A DNA stretch of 64,000 bases from Gymnogyps californianus (Eukaryota > Chordata > Aves > Accipitriformes > Cathartidae), in NCBI RefSeq assembly GCF_018139145.2, contig NC_059483.1, positions 1 to 64,000 of the forward strand. The letters run 5' to 3'. The notes under the pieces were generated by a model, which saw only the letters and a program-made list of their open reading frames with translations, was not told the origin of the DNA and made no database searches. The position numbers and the translations under genes are program-made. The stretch's first letter is position 1, and every line of letters begins with the position of its first letter. This document shows positions 1 through 11,800 of this stretch, in pieces.

Positions 1-269
1 CCCTCATCCCACTGATGTGTTACTGGACTCATACTGGTAACAATTAGGGCACCTTCCCTTTTGGTTCTAAGGCACATTTCTTTTTACCCACGCTCAAAAC
101 CATTACTTGGCCTCAGTATCACCATATATATATGAATTTGATTTTAATTTCCCCCCTTTTTTTTTCTTGCTTCTTTTACTGCTTCTTCCACCAGAGCCTA
201 AATTTCTTCTTTATTCTCCTGTAACGCTTTTCCCATTCCCACCGATCACCTTCAGGATCCTTAGGGTCT
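1..269. other. Non-coding left edge, possible retroviral continuation
   Basis: No gene is supported here. The plus strand is pyrimidine-rich, with a C/T run at about 150-185 and a short (TA)n stretch at 124-132. On the minus strand the integrase frame continues past the stop at 269-271 as a charged, lysine/arginine-rich stretch to about position 182. This could be the end of pol or the start of env in the same decayed provirus, but I cannot recognise a domain. Confidence 0.3.
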
Positions 270-613
270 CATGTGTGGGGCATGGGCTGTCCAAACAAAA
301 CAGGCCATGAACATAAACTGGTGCATGAGCTGTTGCCATTTCTTAAAGCTGCTAATATCACTGATAATTTTTCAGTCTATTGCTTTGGATATTGCCCCAT
401 AATTTTCTTATTTTTAATAGTCTGCTTCATTCTGTCTACCACTCCAGAGCGCAGTGGGTGGCAGGATATATGCAGCCTTTGTTTAATTCCCTGATTACTC
501 ATGAAGGCTTGAATTACTGCACTTACCAAATCTCCTCCTTTTCTATCTCCTGTTCTATCTTGTGCTAGCCAGCGATCCATACCAACAGCTAATTTCCTTA
601 GACTGCTATTTTT
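270..613 (-). pseudogene. Decayed endogenous retrovirus integrase (pol) fragment
   Basis: Read on the minus strand, one frame runs from a stop at 614-616 to a stop at 269-271, broken by one in-frame stop at 377-379. Upstream of that stop it reads VIQAFMSNQGIKQ, then a block with HISCHP, SGVVDRM and QTIKN. This resembles the C-terminal part of the retroviral integrase core, where class I elements carry a P-x-SSG-x-VERMN-x-T-K signature. Downstream in the same frame is VLFGQPMP, resembling the conserved ...LFGRP segment, about 45 residues further on, close to the usual spacing in gammaretroviral integrases. The catalytic glutamate of the signature is aspartate here, and the earlier acidic motif is not recognisable. 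The element is therefore dead. No LTR, gag or reverse transcriptase was found beside it; env-like sequence could continue off the left edge. The family call comes from motif memory, not a search. Confidence 0.62.
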
Positions 614-616
614 TTT

Positions 617-940
617 ACACTAACAGCTGCTGTGTTTCTTTTAGTGGGGAATCTTCAACCCATCCCCAAAAGATATATGTGATAATAAGCAGAGACTGAC
701 TACTTCTTTAATTTAGCGCAGTTTATATAATCCATTTGCAGTATTTACCAAGGTCTCCAGCTTCTCTGATGCAAGAGATGGGAGCCTGGTTTTATTAGTT
801 TGCTTACAGAATTCAGCTCAGTAGAGAAAATGAGATGGCACCAAGCACCTCATGGCAGTCCAGAGCTCTGCCTCCGCACACACACACACCCCCCCTTCAG
901 TAAAAACAGACTACAGCACGAAGTGCGCAACTTCAGATTC
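617..940. other. Non-coding spacer before the CpG island
   Basis: AT-rich until about 840, then a sharp rise in GC. It holds a short CA run and a C tract at about 878-896. Minus-strand translations show stops and no recognisable reverse transcriptase or RNase H, so the integrase fragment upstream looks truncated here. Confidence 0.4.
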
Positions 941-1612
941 TCCAGCAGATCACCGGGCGATGCACTCCTCACAGCCAGTGCCCGCCCTTCCTCCCGCGAA
1001 AGGCTGCACCCCCGGAGAGCGCCCACCCCGTGCTCCCCCGTGCCCTTCCCCTCCGCGGCGGCCCCGTGCCCTCCAGCCCGCACACCCCGCAGCCGCCGCA
1101 GGGCAGGCTCTCCTCCCGGCGGCACGCCCGGGGCCGGCCCAGGGACGCCGTGCCAAAACCCTGCCCCAGCCCCTGCGCGACGCCCGCCCCACAACTCCAA
1201 CGGCGAGCGCACGCAGCGGCCCGCAGCGGCCCACCCGGCCGGAACCCGGGCGCACGAAGAGGCCCCCCCGCGGCAGCCCCGGCCCGCTGCCTCCAGGTGG
1301 AGGCGGCCGCAGCGGGCAGGAAACATCGGCAGGCCCGCGGCCACCCGAGGGGACGCGCTCGCCTGGTCGGGACCCCGGCCTCGCTGCCGCCAGCGAGGAG
1401 AGGCGCGGCCAGGAGGGCGAGGGCAGAGGCGGCAGAGGCGGAGACGAGGCGGCGCGCCCGCCTGCTGGCCAGCGGGTCCCGCTCGCTGCTCCCACCCGCT
1501 GGTCCCGCGGCGGTAGCGCAGCCTGCCGTGCACGCCGTGCCTCCCCGGCGCTCACGGGCGGCGGCGAGCGCGGCGGAGCTGCGCTGCGCGTCCGCCACAC
1601 GACGGCGGGGGT

Positions 1613-1726
1613 CGGCGAGCAGGGCCGGCCGGCTGCTGCCCGCTGTGTGGGCAGCGGAGGGGGCGGCGAGCAGGGCCGGCCGGCTGCTGCCCGCTGTGTG
1701 GGCAGCGGAGGGGGCGGCGAGCAGGG
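1613..1726. repeat. 51-bp GC-rich tandem repeat, 2.2 copies
   Basis: The segment starting CGGCGAGCAGGG at 1613 recurs at 1664 and 1715, an exact 51-bp period. Two copies are complete and almost identical; the third stops after 12 bases, where the sequence changes to ACACCG. Since 51 is a multiple of three, the repeat keeps any reading frame across it. It lies inside the CpG island and probably arose by recent local duplication. Confidence 0.92.
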
Positions 1727-1770
1727 ACACCGTTCTTACCCGTCCGCGAGACGCTGTCGGGCGTGCAGCA

Positions 1771-1789
1771 GCGTGCGTGCGTGCGCGCG
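1771..1789. repeat. Alternating purine-pyrimidine tract (GCGTGC type)
   Basis: Nineteen bases strictly alternate G with C or T at the downstream edge of the CpG island. Such tracts can adopt Z-DNA under negative supercoiling, which is common near active promoters. The structural role is inferred only. Confidence 0.6.
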
Positions 1790-2120
1790 GCTGTTGGCAC
1801 CACGCCGGATCTGGGTGGCCCAGAAAGTGTTACCGGTGGACACGGGGGCACAGAAAGGGTGACAGGAGGGATCTGTGTGTACGAAAAGGTAGAAGCATGC
1901 TCTCCTCTCGCGCTCCCTCGTCCCCGCTCCTGCTCTCCAGCTAGCAGTGAGGGTGTTAACATGTCTGTGGAGGAAGAATGGGTAGCAATCAGAGCACTAG
2001 ATACTGAGAGAAAACAGATCTAAGAGCCCCGAGCAAAACAGGAAACGGAAGACATTTAGTCCAAGCCTTTGCATTTGTATTTTTTTCTATTCCAAAGCAA
2101 GGTTATTCTTTTTTCTCCCG

Positions 2121-2134
2121 CCCCCCCCCCCCCC
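2121..2134 (+). repeat. Poly-C tract (14 C)
   Basis: An uninterrupted run of 14 C follows a T/C-rich stretch just downstream of the CpG island. It is likely length-variable and prone to sequencing error. Confidence 0.9.
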
Positions 2135-3673
2135 TTTCTTCTTCCTGGCTGTTTGTCAACAGACGTACACGGGAGAGGAAGCTGGTGTGCAGGCGCTGTG
2201 TTTTCAACAGATGTGACTGCAGCGAGAAGGACCTGCTGAAGCACAAGCACCTTGGCAAGGCTTGCCTTGACTGTAAGATGGGTCACTTCCTGACAGACAG
2301 TTTCAAAGTTAGGTAAAGCAGGAAATGAGGGGGAGGGAAGCCCGTGTCACATCGAGGTCTGTTTGCAACAGGTTCTGGACTAACTGAGAGGAATTGGGGG
2401 TGGGTGGAGATGGCCGTGGCCAGGATAAGGCAAGTGGCTGTATTGATGAAGTCATAACCAGCTTCTTCAGTTAATAAAACAGTCTAAGTGGAAAAACAGG
2501 GGAAATCAAACACATGCAAAAATTAGATCTGGTGAAATGTTTTTTCCTCAAGTATTTCAGGTTCTTGGGAGATCCTTAAATCAAAGTGCTGCACTTAGAT
2601 AGAAGGGAGAACAAGCTGTAAGGATAGCCTGGGCACTCTCAGGGTGCCAGCTAACCTCATCTAGTGAGTGCTGCTTAGGAGCCTCCAGGACTTGTGGGGG
2701 ATTCGAAGGGGAACCAAGACATTTCCATTTACTCAGGAAAACCTGTTGGCTGGATCATACTCTGGGTTGACGTTTGCAACGACACCTTATAGATTCAGCC
2801 ACACAAGGGGAAATCATCACCTTGAAGCCTACACTACCTGGAAACCAAACCCTTCAATTTTTTTGGTGTCAATGGAGAACAGAAGTTTTTACCTTGCTGA
2901 TCTGAGGGATCTGCAAGGAAAAGTGCTTCCAAGGCTGATCTGCACTCAAGACCATAACTCAGAGGAGCTGAGCTATTAAATAGTAGCTGCTGGTCTCAAT
3001 CCACCATGGAAAGCTTTTCCTTCTCTAAGCGTCTCTGACAGGCCAATACTACTCTGCTTCACATCTCAGATTAGGGTAAAAATATGGTTGGGATTTTGTT
3101 GACATTTTGCAGAGCGGCTTACGGAGAGGACGTTCCAGCATTCCCCAAAAGTGGGATGCATTGGAGCAGGCTGTTTAATCTACCAACATACAGCCTTATT
3201 TGCTGTCTCTCATGGTTCAGGTGGCTGCAAGGTGCTAGCAAGGCATGGCCAAGGCATGAAGAACACCTCCTAGAAGCATTGCTTTGAATATAGACAGGCT
3301 TCGTCTGTGACTGGTTACACTTTCCAAGGTCTGTGCATTTGCTTGTACAGCTCTGATCATCTTCAATACCCTGTATCCAAAGCATGCACATTTAAGGACA
3401 AGATCCTTAGAGGAAATGAGAGCTCTTTCTTCTGGGGGCCAGCAGTGTGTATAACTGGTGTTCGGGTAGCTAGAACATGGTTTCCAACAGCTAAAACAGA
3501 GTCTAAATCTGAACCTATATCACTGAGAGTCTTTCAGGAATCTCTCCTTTATTCTGTGGCTGAACCACAAAGGGGTGTGAGCTGAGTCATCAAGACAAAA
3601 CCAAGATAAAGCAGTACATTAAATGAAAGGACAGACTCAAGACAATAAAGGTAAAACCAGTAGCAGTAAGTGG

Positions 3674-3745
3674 AAGGCAGCATGATCCAATGATTAGTTC
3701 ACCAGTGGGTGGCTAAGTCTTACGAGGGCAGCTGGGACTTCCTGG
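3674..3745 (+). mobile_element. Possible MIR-type SINE head (5' tRNA-derived part)
   Basis: GGCAGCATGATCCAATGATTAG resembles the start of MIR-like SINEs in amniotes, including the A-box-like TGGTCTAGTGGTTAG region. The match fades within about 70 bases. It is ancient and degenerate, and the call is tentative. Confidence 0.33.
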
Positions 3746-6700
3746 AAGTGTTGGACTTCCCATGCTTGCCCTATGCAACAGACCTGAACATTCATGATAG
3801 AAAACATCTGCGTGCTCTGAACATGCAGAAGTCAGACTGAGTCCGTAACAGAATCCTGCACTTTGGAAAACCTTAGACAAAATAAAAGATAAAGAAATCT
3901 CTTCAGATTCACCCAAACAAAATCTCTGGAAAAGCAGTAGCTGCTAGGCAATAGGAGGATGTAAGCGAATCCTCTGTTTCCATACATGCTTTCCATCATG
4001 ATAGCAAATGCAAACTCTGTGGTCCCATGGACTGCATTTAGGTCACCTAAAGGGTTAATCAGGGCTGGTATCTAGGGATGACTTAGTAACAATAAAAAAC
4101 AAAAAAACCACCAACCCTGCAGCACATATTACTCCTTTAGTGATGGCATGAGCATTCTGCATTTTTACAGGAACCTTGCTCTACTGGTGACTTAACAGTT
4201 ACTCATTTTTCTGGTATTCTCTGTGCTGATAATTCTCTGTGAGGTGGGAGTGAATGTCATTGAATGTTCACTCACACAACGGCAGAAAAGCCACCTGCTT
4301 TTCTTTTGCACTTTAAGCTTGCTGCTTTTGGACCGGATGTGGAGACTTCACTGTGTCCTGGAACCTGTGGCCTTGCACTGGTCTGACAGTAAGGGAAGTT
4401 AAACTTTCACTGTGGCCATCAAGTTGTTTGCCTGAAGGGGCACTTAGGTTTCTGTAAAACTATGGTATTTGAAACTGCACTACTGGCAGGAGCTGCTTAA
4501 GAAATTGCAGTGCTTGGCTCATATGTGCACTTTTCTCTCAGCATCAGACAATTCTGTGTGCACAATGCTCTGGGCCAGATATTTTATTCATTCCTTACTT
4601 CAAGCAACCTTTGGTTTTGATTTCAGCAGATGTTTTCCTGAGGAGGGGCAGCAGAGATAAGGGGATACTTTTTCTGGTAGATGAGTTACACCAGGATTCT
4701 TATACCATGGGATTTTTTTCACTTTCTTCCAAAGCACTCAGTAGTTGGAGACATTACAAAATAGATGGCCTAGGAAGTTTGTCTGAGTGTGCCAATTCTT
4801 GTATTTTGATGAATTTAACATTGGAGAATTACCAGTATCTGTCTGGCCATACTGTTGAACTAAGAGTCTTTTTTTAAAGCTCCTGCAGGATAGACTTTTT
4901 ACAAAATGTTCACATAGGATGGGTCAACTTCTAAAAGTCTAACACTGGATTTGGGATACCATGGCTAGCTCTAAACAAAGCTTTCTCATTAAGGAGTGAC
5001 AGGCAAGGAGAGCCTGTATAGCAAAAGAATTGGCAAATTTGGTGAACAAATAAGGGGTGTGAGGGAGATAGGAACAGATTTGAATCCAGCTTGTGATGAA
5101 AATGTGATGAATCCAGGTTTTGTGATGGAGAAAAGCGAGAGATTGAAGATGTCATTTCAAGCTGTATCAAAATTGATACATTTTAGTTGTTGGTGGGGTG
5201 GCCAAAGCAAAGATGGGTGACAGGTCAGCCCCAAATGGACAAGATCAGAATCATTGTAATAATGTTGCAAATATGGAAAACTATCTTGATATAAACAAGG
5301 CCAGAGCAGCACTCACTGTCTTCTCTTCTGATGGAGGCTAGTGTGGGACATTTCAGAAATACAAAATCCCAACCACATTGTCAGGGACAGGCAGTGAGTC
5401 AGAAATGTGAAAGCCCAGCAGACATTTTCTCTTCTGTTCCTGTCACTGTGAGCAGCACGGGGTGGCAGCCAGAAAGCTAGCACATCACTTGTCCAATAGG
5501 ATGCATTTGACATAGAAAACAGATGATGAAAAGCTGAAAAAGGAAAATTTCTGAAGGCCAAAGGACAGTGAGATAAAAGTCAGTACTAAGTTTTCAGGAA
5601 AGGTTGAATGTGGCCGAAGACTTTCGATGCAATAAATTACTTGTCGTACTTGTTCATATCAAACCTCTTCTGTTCTAGTTATCTGTAAGTTCAGTATTCT
5701 TGTTGAGGGAGGATTCAACATATAGCAGTACAGCATGTAGGGATTTTTTTTTGAGAGCCTTTGGTTCAAGATGTAGCCTAGTTCTGTATAAGCACTCGTG
5801 ATCTCATTTTTTGGTTTAACTGTACTAATGCTGCAACGGTATTTCTGCAATGAATGCATCACCACCCAAGAAACTAAAGAAAATGGCATTACCCTATGTG
5901 TTCCATGCAATGAACAACCTCCCTTCAGTTCCATTGGGAATAAGGAACTGGGTTATCCAGTTTATGTTTCAGGTAGTGATAGATTATGCATTGCACATTT
6001 ATTGTAAGTAAAGTCCCTGAGTTTCTGCTAGTCTGCATAATCGGCTGCAGTAAATTACCAGAGTGCCAGGAGCCCCAGCCCTAAACTGCATTCATGCCTG
6101 TGCAGTCTGTCAATGTCTCTGTCCATTGCTGTGAATAATTGAGTGTAGTGACACAGGTTGGAACTTTGCTAATAGTTAAAATGCTTTTGAATTAAAGCAA
6201 GTAATGGAGGGAGGAGGAGCCTGTCTGTACAGATTACTTTGCTCTTCGGGGTAATCGTCACAGCAGTCATCCTCTTTACAGGGAAAATGAAGCATGAGAA
6301 GGTTATTAAATAGGATTGGTGAACATTTTCCTACTAAAGCATGTTTTGACAGAAAATGTGGTTCTTTATGGGAAACATTTCATTAAAAGAAAATCTGGAA
6401 GACATTTGGCTGAAAAACAACATATCGCAAAAATAGATGGCCCCCACCTCCTCTAGGCATCAAGCAGGGTTTTCATCTTCCATGACCCCTCTGTGAAGCT
6501 CTGCCTCTTGTTAGTCAAGAGCAGACTGCAGTTTGATATGAGAACTGTACTGCAGCATGAGCCTGCACTGGTGACAAGGATGAGATCACAAATCACAACT
6601 CCCAGAAAGTGCAGCAATGACATTCCCAAACATACTTGTTCAGATTTAGCAACAATATTTCAGTTTTGCATTTCCCTTTTTCTGGAGGTTACATTTTTCC

Positions 6701-8484
6701 ACCCAATCAATTCTACTGATTTTCCCAAGGCCAGATGGCAAGTTAGTGGTAACACTGAGAATGAAGATCCCATGTCTTTCTGTCCTTTCCAACCTCCAAC
6801 ATCTAAACAAGATGGCCATCACTTGAATAACATAGAAAAATAAAGTGGGCAAAGTTCATCCCTTGTTCCTGTGGAAAAAATTGTCTAAAATGCATCTCTC
6901 TGATCCTATTTGGTAGCTCCTGTCCTGTACTTAAAGAGCATTGATATAACTAACTTTCTGATGTATATGCAAATGAACTGTGAAATTGACTGCTTTTTGT
7001 TTATCAGTACAATCCTGTTGAGTCACCCCAATTCACAGCGTGATTGCTTACGTTTTGCTGTTAGCAAGAAACACCTACTCTTAGCGTCAAAACTTCTGTC
7101 ACAAACAATAATACAACCACCAGTTGCTTATACTGCTTCTGGGAAATTAAGATTTTACCTTGTGATGGCAATATGGAATATGCCTGATCTATACCCATGC
7201 TTTACAAGAAAACAGCAAAACCCTCACAGATCCTGAGAATGTAGCTTCGAAATTTCACTTCCAGCTGCTAACCTAAGTTTAGTTGTGGTGACAAGAATTG
7301 CTATAGCCAAGCATCTCATTACATTACAGCCTAGATATAATCAGTATCCACAGGGACAGCCGGATTGCTGGAAATTGAAGCCATTAGCTCTCAAATGGAA
7401 AAAGCAGTAGCTTCATCGCACAGCATCACCAGTTGGATGTCCAGATCTCCCCTGATAGCAGAAATATCTATTGCTAAAGCTACAATTCCCTTTCTGGCTT
7501 GTTGCAAGAGAAATTTCATTTTGTTTTATCAGGACAATCATAAGTAAAACAAAGCAAGGAATGACAGATAAAACCTAAGGCCTTTTTGCCTGTGAAATCA
7601 GATATCTTTCAGCAAGCCTTGAACCTCCACAAACTGTCCTACAAAGCAATGCAACAAAAATACAAAGAAAAAGGTGTCATATCCACTAATGCCACAAGGC
7701 CCAGTTGATAATGTTCCACTTACTGGGTCAAGATGCAGTATAGCCCAAAAGGCATCTAGCTTGCAGAGGCTTCACTACACACTAAAAACAAAGGCAGTTG
7801 TAATCAGCAAACACTGAAATCAGGCCAGGCCCATAGTTGATCCTGGAGGCCTCTTTCAAGAATGTCTTAACATTAGTACAGTGGGTGTTTTCTCGAAATG
7901 TGAAAATAACAAGATTTTAACAAGGAATGAAAGTTGAAAAAGGCTCAAGAGAAGAAGAAAAAAATCTGCATCCACTCCTAGAAAATTTACAGCTATGTGT
8001 TCCTTATCTAACAGCAAAGTAGTACCGGTAGTACCTCTGTAATGGACTCTGTTTATCACTTCATTACTCAAAGCTATCAGCCTGCACTAGTTTTATGAAG
8101 TTTCACTCCTAATTTCACCATTTAGAAAACCTTTGGAAATCAGGCTGATTGTATAACTGTGTCTTGAGGCAACTAAGGGTGTAAAGAACTATTCAGGAAG
8201 AATACATCTGAAAAAGGAAATTACTATGCCCAGCAAACCCCAGTTTGTGTTGGTTCTCTCTCCCCTCCCATTCCCTGTATTGTTCTCATTAGTTCTCATG
8301 TGTTGTCCTCCACATCTTGTTTTCTTCTCCATAAGCACTGTTCAAACAGAGCCCTAAAACCATGCACCACTACCAGTAGCCTGTCTCACTGAAGTCCTAG
8401 CCATTGTTTAGTTGTCCTACAATAATAAACTACAAGTTCCTTTTAATTCTTTATCAATGTAGATCTCACAGGGCATTACAGGAA

Positions 8485-8530
8485 TAGATAAACACCATTT
8501 TATCCATTTTACAAGGAGAAGGGATCACTT
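8485..8530 (-). mobile_element. Possible MIR fragment, antisense
   Basis: CCATTTTATCCATTTTACAAGGAGAAG resembles the reverse complement of the MIR 3' part, where CCCATTTTACAGATGAGGAA is typical. The match is short and weak, so chance is possible. Confidence 0.28.
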
Positions 8531-8863
8531 AAGATACCGTGATGAGTCACTGGCATAGCTTGAATAGCATCCATGTTGTGTTCTCATCACTGAACTGGCT
8601 CCATCATCGCAGGCTCCTGAGAACTCCTCGCAGGATGTTGCCTCATCTGGGAAGAGGAACAGACTGCAGTTCCTGCCTAGAGGATGAGGCAACAAAGGCC
8701 TGGCTTTGTTTTAAATTATGCAAGTGTCCTCTTCAGAGAGCATAGCTGTTGCTCAGAAATGTGACACAGCTATAGACATGCAGAGCAAGTGCCATTCAAT
8801 TTCAAAGCAAATATGGGCTTTCAGTGGGAACAAGATAAATCAAGACCTTCAAGAAAAGTTGGA

Positions 8864-8873
8864 GGGGGGGGGG
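8864..8873 (+). repeat. Poly-G run (10 G) followed by G/T-rich stretch
   Basis: Ten consecutive G are followed by TTGTTTTGGGTTTTGGGGC to about 8892. Several G runs lie close together, so a G-quadruplex on the plus strand is conceivable. Confidence 0.7.
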
Positions 8874-8893
8874 TTGTTTTGGGTTTTGGGGCT

Positions 8894-11800
8894 TTTTGGC
8901 TTATGGTTTCTACTCAGCAAAAGTATTTTTTTCTTTATAATGACACTTGGTCTCACCTCTTGGAGTGCACAGATAGATGCTTGCTTGCTTATTTATAGAA
9001 GCTGCATACAAGACTCAAACTGTTATAAAGAGTAGCTGCCCAGTGACATTGGCTCTGAATCATTAGTGACTGCAGTACCGGGTGACAGGAGCTCATGTGA
9101 GATCAGCATCACATTGTGGGGTCAAGTCATAGGTCCTGCCACATCTAAACAGACCAGGAAATAGTGATCAGTGAACAAGGACCTGGGGCCTAGCACATCA
9201 AACCAGTGACCCTGTGCTCATGTGCTGTGCCTGGAGCTCACTTGCAGGCTTGGTGTTTTAAGACAGGTAAGAAGAGCTGCCACTTCATGCTCCTCAGGGG
9301 CCAGAGAATATTGTCATGGTAAAAACTCTGGCTCTTTGCTTTCTGGAATCTCTACTCATGAAGCACCAGTGAATGCTTTTCTTTCTGCTTCCTCAGTTCC
9401 GTCCCTGTGGAAGACCCTTTCCAAGAGACACAGAAGAAATCTAGGGAAGATCCTTTGACAAAGGAATAAAAAAAGACGCAGGTCTGAGCATTTACCATGG
9501 GAAGTCTGCCCCTTTGCTACCCCAGAATGAGCCTATTAGCTGCCATCTGTTAAAAAAGAAAAAAAGAAAGATCTCTCTTCAACTAGATATTGGGGCTTTA
9601 GAGATGGACAGGCCTTAGGAGAATGTTACTTTGCAGCTTTCTCTTAGAAATAAGATTTCTTTCAAATCTTTGTTATGCAAGATTATAACCTACTTCTTAT
9701 CCAGTTTGTTTTAGAGAGAAACAACAGAACTCATTGGTGTCTCTTTGGATTAAAATGAAATTCATCTCCTTCCAGTCCATGGATGAGTTAGGGGAAAATG
9801 TGATTCTGAGTAATCCTGTCTTCTGTAAGAAATGCTGAGAGGATTGATCAGTACAGAAATCCCGTAGAAAAAGGCCAGCTGCTCTTGATGAATGTGTTGC
9901 TAAATTAGTCAAACCTTAATATTGTAACAACTGTAGGATGACCGAGTCACCGCTATGCTGAATCTGTCATAACAGTGACTGAATTATTAGAACGTAACAG
10001 GAGAGGTGCTTCCAGCAGAGACAGAAAAGCAGCCACTGTACGTTGTGCTGGGGAAACCTGATCTGCACTAGTGTATACATAGCGGTCAGGAAAGAGGAAC
10101 TAGAAGGGATGAAGAGAAGAGCTAGCCGAACCACTGTTAAACTGGAGCTAAATGAGTTTGAGGTCAGACTGTAAAGCATGGTTGCCTCTGCTGGCAGAGA
10201 ACTGCTGCAAGTGACACAGGAGGCTCCTTCTGACCTAGTGAGAGATGGAAGAGTCTGCTGTGGAAAGAATTATCCCCAGTAGTTTGGACAGGTGCAAGAT
10301 CTATAGCATGCCTGACAGAACTACTCCTTCACTGGCTGTTACAACTGAATTTGAAATTGATGCAAGAGCTGAAGCTTTGGGGGTTGGTTTATCTTCGCTT
10401 TTTTTTATAAGTCTTGTCATCATTTCCGCATGCGTCCATCCCTCATCTGCTCCAGCACAAATAACATCCTCTCAGCAGGAAACTTAACAGGAGATGAGAC
10501 AGGTCAGGAATATGAAGCCCCCCTCGTGTAGGGGACTGGAAGGCAGGAATATGTACCTCTCTGTGCCACAAGATTATGGTGCATTTAGGGGACAGTGGCT
10601 GGTTGATCTACAGCGTGAGCAGAGGAGTCCTTTATCTTTGGTAGATCAGCTGGCAGGTGCATCAGTTCTGCAGAATCGGTGCCAACTGTATCTGTGATGG
10701 TGTGGAAGGCAGTTTTAAAAGGTAGCTGCCAGTAAGCAGATCAGACACCTGTTCCCATGGGAATTTAGCTTCAGGGATTTCTAAAGGAAGAAAAATGTCA
10801 TTGTTGTTTGGAAAACCCTGGAGTGATACTTTTCATTTTGCTACTTTCTAATAAAGAACACCATCATTAGACAGTGTTTTTTTCAAAGTCTGTGTAATGA
10901 GGAAAGGAAACAGACCACCGATCAAAATTCTGACAGGAAAGTAAGTGCTGTGCAGATAGACCTTCCAGAAGAGCTGGATCTTCTTGCTGGACACTGGGAG
11001 TGCAGAGGGACAGAGGTGTGGTCTGAAAAGCTGGAATCACTGCACAGAACTCCATTCCATAGGCAAGAACTCTTTCTAAGATCTGAAGAGCTGGGACAAG
11101 GCAACAAGAAAAATACAGTTTAAACTGACAATAGAAATATCCCAGCTCTAAATTTCTGTGAGCCAAATTCCATCTTGGCTTGAACACATGAACCTCCCAG
11201 CTAGAACAAGTGTCAGAATGCCTGAGGGAAGAATTTGTCCCACAGAGCCTAAAGTGAGAGACTGCAGACCTTAAATTGGCATATTTTTGCAGAGTATTTA
11301 CTGACCAGACAGAAGTTAGCCTATTATAACTAGATATGCCTCTAGTGTGACTTCTTTGCTTTGCTTTGTGGGAAAATTGCTTCATCCTTCCAAAGTTAAG
11401 GCAAACCAACCAAGACCTGTTTTTGTCTTCAGATCAGCTCTCCACTAGAAAGATAAGTTTTAGAAAAAGGGTAATTAGCATAAATGTGTATTATTGATAC
11501 TTAAATCAATGTGCTTCTCCCTCTCCAGGGCCTCCTTTGGATGGATATCTCGGGTTGTGTTCCTGAACTTTCATTTTCCTACCACACCCGATTTTCATAC
11601 AAGAAATATTTTGACTCTGATTAAGGCACATTTGCAACAATTTGTTCACCCCACAAAAACAGTGATGCAGCCACCTTTATTACCTGAGTTTTCCCTATTA
11701 GACTGCAGAATCTGATGTCTGTAAAGAACCTGTTACTGATGTAAAAGCAGAAGAAAAGAAACTGAATCTCTCTCAGAGCACTGAAAAAGATGCCTGAAAA

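Larger units (their letters stand above)
945..1850. promoter_or_regulatory. CpG island, probable promoter or first-exon region
   Basis: About 900 bp of very GC-rich sequence dense in CpG stands out sharply from AT-rich DNA on both sides. It contains GGGCGG-type GC boxes (for example near 1555 and 1660-1666) and no clear TATA box. In birds such islands usually mark promoters, often bidirectional ones, and the first exons of genes. Open frames of 216-336 codons overlap on both strands (for example 852-1862 plus, 1030-1944 plus, 969-1730 minus). This follows from the scarcity of TAA, TAG and TGA in GC-rich DNA and is not evidence of coding. Their translations are low-complexity Ala/Arg/Pro/Gly and match no family I know. 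I cannot say which gene it serves or in which direction. It could also be an orphan island or the start of a non-coding RNA. Confidence 0.75.
1990..8480. other. Non-coding DNA, no gene recognised
   Basis: All frames are broken by frequent stops; the longest is about 116 codons (6493-6843 plus). None of the translations looks like a known protein. No LTR, tRNA or array was seen. Apart from the poly-C tract and one possible MIR head, I see only unique AT-rich sequence. If the CpG island is a promoter firing to the right, this would be its first intron, but no splice donor can be assigned. Confidence 0.5.

Noticed and set aside
852..1944. Overlapping open frames of 216-336 codons on both strands in the CpG island
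   Set aside because: All lie in very GC-rich DNA where stops are rare. They overlap in several frames on both strands and translate to low-complexity Ala/Arg/Pro/Gly with no known domain.
6270..6310. Further MIR-like scrap (CTCTTTACAGGGAAAATGAAG)
   Set aside because: Only about 20 bases are similar, too little to separate from chance.
10867..11409. 180-codon minus-strand frame
   Set aside because: Length is within chance expectation for 64 kb in six frames; no domain, signal peptide or repeat structure.
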